From a virus: DNA of 29,498 nucleotides. Positions 28,362-29,498 of the stretch are shown piece by piece. Position numbers and translations under genes: made by a program. Numbering within the stretch: the first letter of the stretch is position 1; every line of letters starts with the position of its first letter. Under the pieces are notes generated by a model, which searched no databases, had not been told where the DNA came from, and was given only the letters and a program-made list of their open reading frames with translations. The stretch is taken from IMG/VR virus record IMGVR_UViG_3300010885_024778, positions 1 through 29,498 of that record, one strand, 5' to 3'.

Positions 28362-29498
28362 ATGAAGATAACTGAAATAAAAAGCAACCCAAACAATCCT
28401 CGTGTAATCAAGGATGACAAGTTTAAAAAGCTTTGCAAGTCTATTCAAGACTTCCCAAAAATGATGGAGCTTCGGCCTATCATTGTAGATGCTGACAACA
28501 TAGTGCTAGGTGGCAATATGAGGCTTAAGGCTTTGCTGGAGTTAGGCTATAAAGAGATTCCCGATGCTTGGGTTAAACAAGCGGACAAACTCACTGAGGA
28601 GGAAAAGAAACAGTTTATTGTAAAAGATAACGTAGGCTTTGGTGAATGGAATTATGAAGACCTTGCAAATAATTGGAACGCTGATGATTTAGTAGACTGG
28701 GGATTGGACTTGCCAATAGTGGAAGAGACACCAGAGGCAACTGAAGATAATTTTACCGTAGATGCAGAGCGCACTAAAACGGATATTATAATTGGCGATT
28801 TGTTTACTATTGGTGAGCATCGTTTGTTGTGTGGTGATAGTACGGATTCTGATGCGGTTGCAAAATTGATGGATGGGAAATTAGGTGATTTAGCACACAA
28901 CGACCCTCCTTATGGAATGAAAAAAGAAAGCGAAGGAGTGATAAATGATAACTTAAATTATACAGATTTACTAGAGTTTAACCGTCAATGGATTGCTTTA
29001 CAGTTTTCGTATCTTAAAGAGAATGGCAGCTTTTATTGTTGGGGTATTGATGAGCCGTTAATGGATATTTATAGCGAAATAATAAAGCCATACATTAATT
29101 TGCAAAAAGCCACATTTAGAAATTTAATAACATGGGATAAGGGAAACGGGCAAGGTCAAAATTCGGATAATACTAGAAGTTACGCCATAGCTGATGAAAA
29201 ATGCTTATTTGTTATGTGTGGAGTTCAAGGCTTTAATAATAATGCAGACAATTACTTTGAAGGATGGGAATCAATAAGAAGTTATTTAATTCAAGAAAAA
29301 GAAAAAAGCGGATTAACGAATGAAGAAATAAAAAAAATAACATCAACTTCTCATACCCACTATTGGAGTAAAAGTCAATGGGCTTTTCCAACATTAAAAG
29401 ATTACGATGCAATAAAAAAAGCTTCAATTAATAAAGCCTTTAAGCGAGAGTACGAAGATATTAAGCGAGAGTACGAAGATATTAAGCGAGAGTACGAA
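28362..29498 (+). CDS. ParB-like/DNA methyltransferase fusion, N-terminal part (continues at 1-483)
   Basis: 379 codons up to the end of the window; the full gene continues in frame through the join to 483. Residues 1-100 are ParB/Srx-like (NPNNPRVIKDDKFKKLCKSI; VLGGNMRLKALLELGYKEIP), with the G-G-N-x-R-x-x-A nucleotide-binding box. The methyltransferase domain begins about residue 140 (IIIGDLFTIGEHRLLCGDST) and carries the catalytic DPPY at 181-184. Fusions of ParB-like and methyltransferase domains are common in phages. The gene is last in the operon driven from 27187 and directly precedes the packaging genes. Confidence 0.92.
   Translation, partial: MKITEIKSNPNNPRVIKDDKFKKLCKSIQDFPKMMELRPIIVDADNIVLGGNMRLKALLELGYKEIPDAWVKQADKLTEEEKKQFIVKDNVGFGEWNYEDLANNWNADDLVDWGLDLPIVEETPEATEDNFTVDAERTKTDIIIGDLFTIGEHRLLCGDSTDSDAVAKLMDGKLGDLAHNDPPYGMKKESEGVINDNLNYTDLLEFNRQWIALQFSYLKENGSFYCWGIDEPLMDIYSEIIKPYINLQKATFRNLITWDKGNGQGQNSDNTRSYAIADEKCLFVMCGVQGFNNNADNYFEGWESIRSYLIQEKEKSGLTNEEIKKITSTSHTHYWSKSQWAFPTLKDYDAIKKASINKAFKREYEDIKREYEDIKREYE
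29382..29498. repeat. Terminal overlap copy 2 (circular join)
   Basis: Identical to bases 1-117. It ends part-way through the third copy of the 21-bp repeat. Removing one copy gives a circle of 29,381 bp. Confidence 0.9.

Noticed and set aside
1-29498. CRISPR array, diversity-generating retroelement, integrase or insertion sequence
   Set aside because: No spaced direct repeats, reverse transcriptase, recombinase motif or transposase was seen on either strand.

Overview
The window looks like the complete genome of a small tailed (siphovirus-like) phage of a Bacteroidota host. The last 117 bases (29382-29498) repeat the first 117, and one methyltransferase gene reads in frame through that join, so the molecule closes to a circle of about 29,381 bp. 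The host assignment rests on promoters of the Bacteroidota type (TTTG, about 19 bp, TATCTTTG), on A-rich leaders without Shine-Dalgarno sequences, and on small proteins of types I associate with Bacteroidota phages. I see no integrase, repressor of the CI type, tRNA, CRISPR array, insertion sequence or DNA polymerase, so a lytic life style relying on host replication enzymes is the simplest reading.

Layout. Positions 28362-29498 plus 1-483 hold a ParB-like/DNA adenine-or-cytosine-N4 methyltransferase. Positions 461-2293 hold the packaging genes (small and large terminase). Positions 2328-11637 hold a small moron-like gene, then neck/tail genes, a large tail/baseplate protein, the tape measure and a glycosyltransferase-like protein. 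Positions 11705-11848 hold a 47-residue ribbon-helix-helix protein, the only minus-strand gene I accept. Positions 11895-17399 hold head genes: ClpP-like protease fused to scaffold, major capsid protein, portal and a head-tail connector. Tail genes therefore precede head genes and the portal follows the capsid gene. Positions 17403-18974 hold lysis genes: amidase endolysin, membrane protein, holin-like protein, and a protein with the architecture of a one-piece spanin.

Positions 19083-28360 are the early/replication half. It has several strong Bacteroidota promoters and carries an ERF annealing protein, SSB, NinB-like protein, winged-helix initiator-like protein, DnaB-type helicase, VRR-NUC nuclease, dUTPase, a PD-(D/E)XK exonuclease of the RecE/DUF3799 type, and many small proteins. 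Most neighbouring genes overlap by 1-14 bp, which suggests translational coupling in long operons.

The most unusual element is a short untranslated segment at 21682-21810. A near-consensus promoter is followed by nested stems that compete with an 11-bp intrinsic terminator placed directly before the replication-initiator gene. It has the layout of a riboswitch or attenuator, or of a free-standing small RNA of about 90 nt. Other points of interest are the 21-bp in-frame repeat in the methyltransferase, palindromes of the TTTGC/GCAAA type at several promoters, iteron-like heptamers inside the initiator gene, and terminators that abut start codons.
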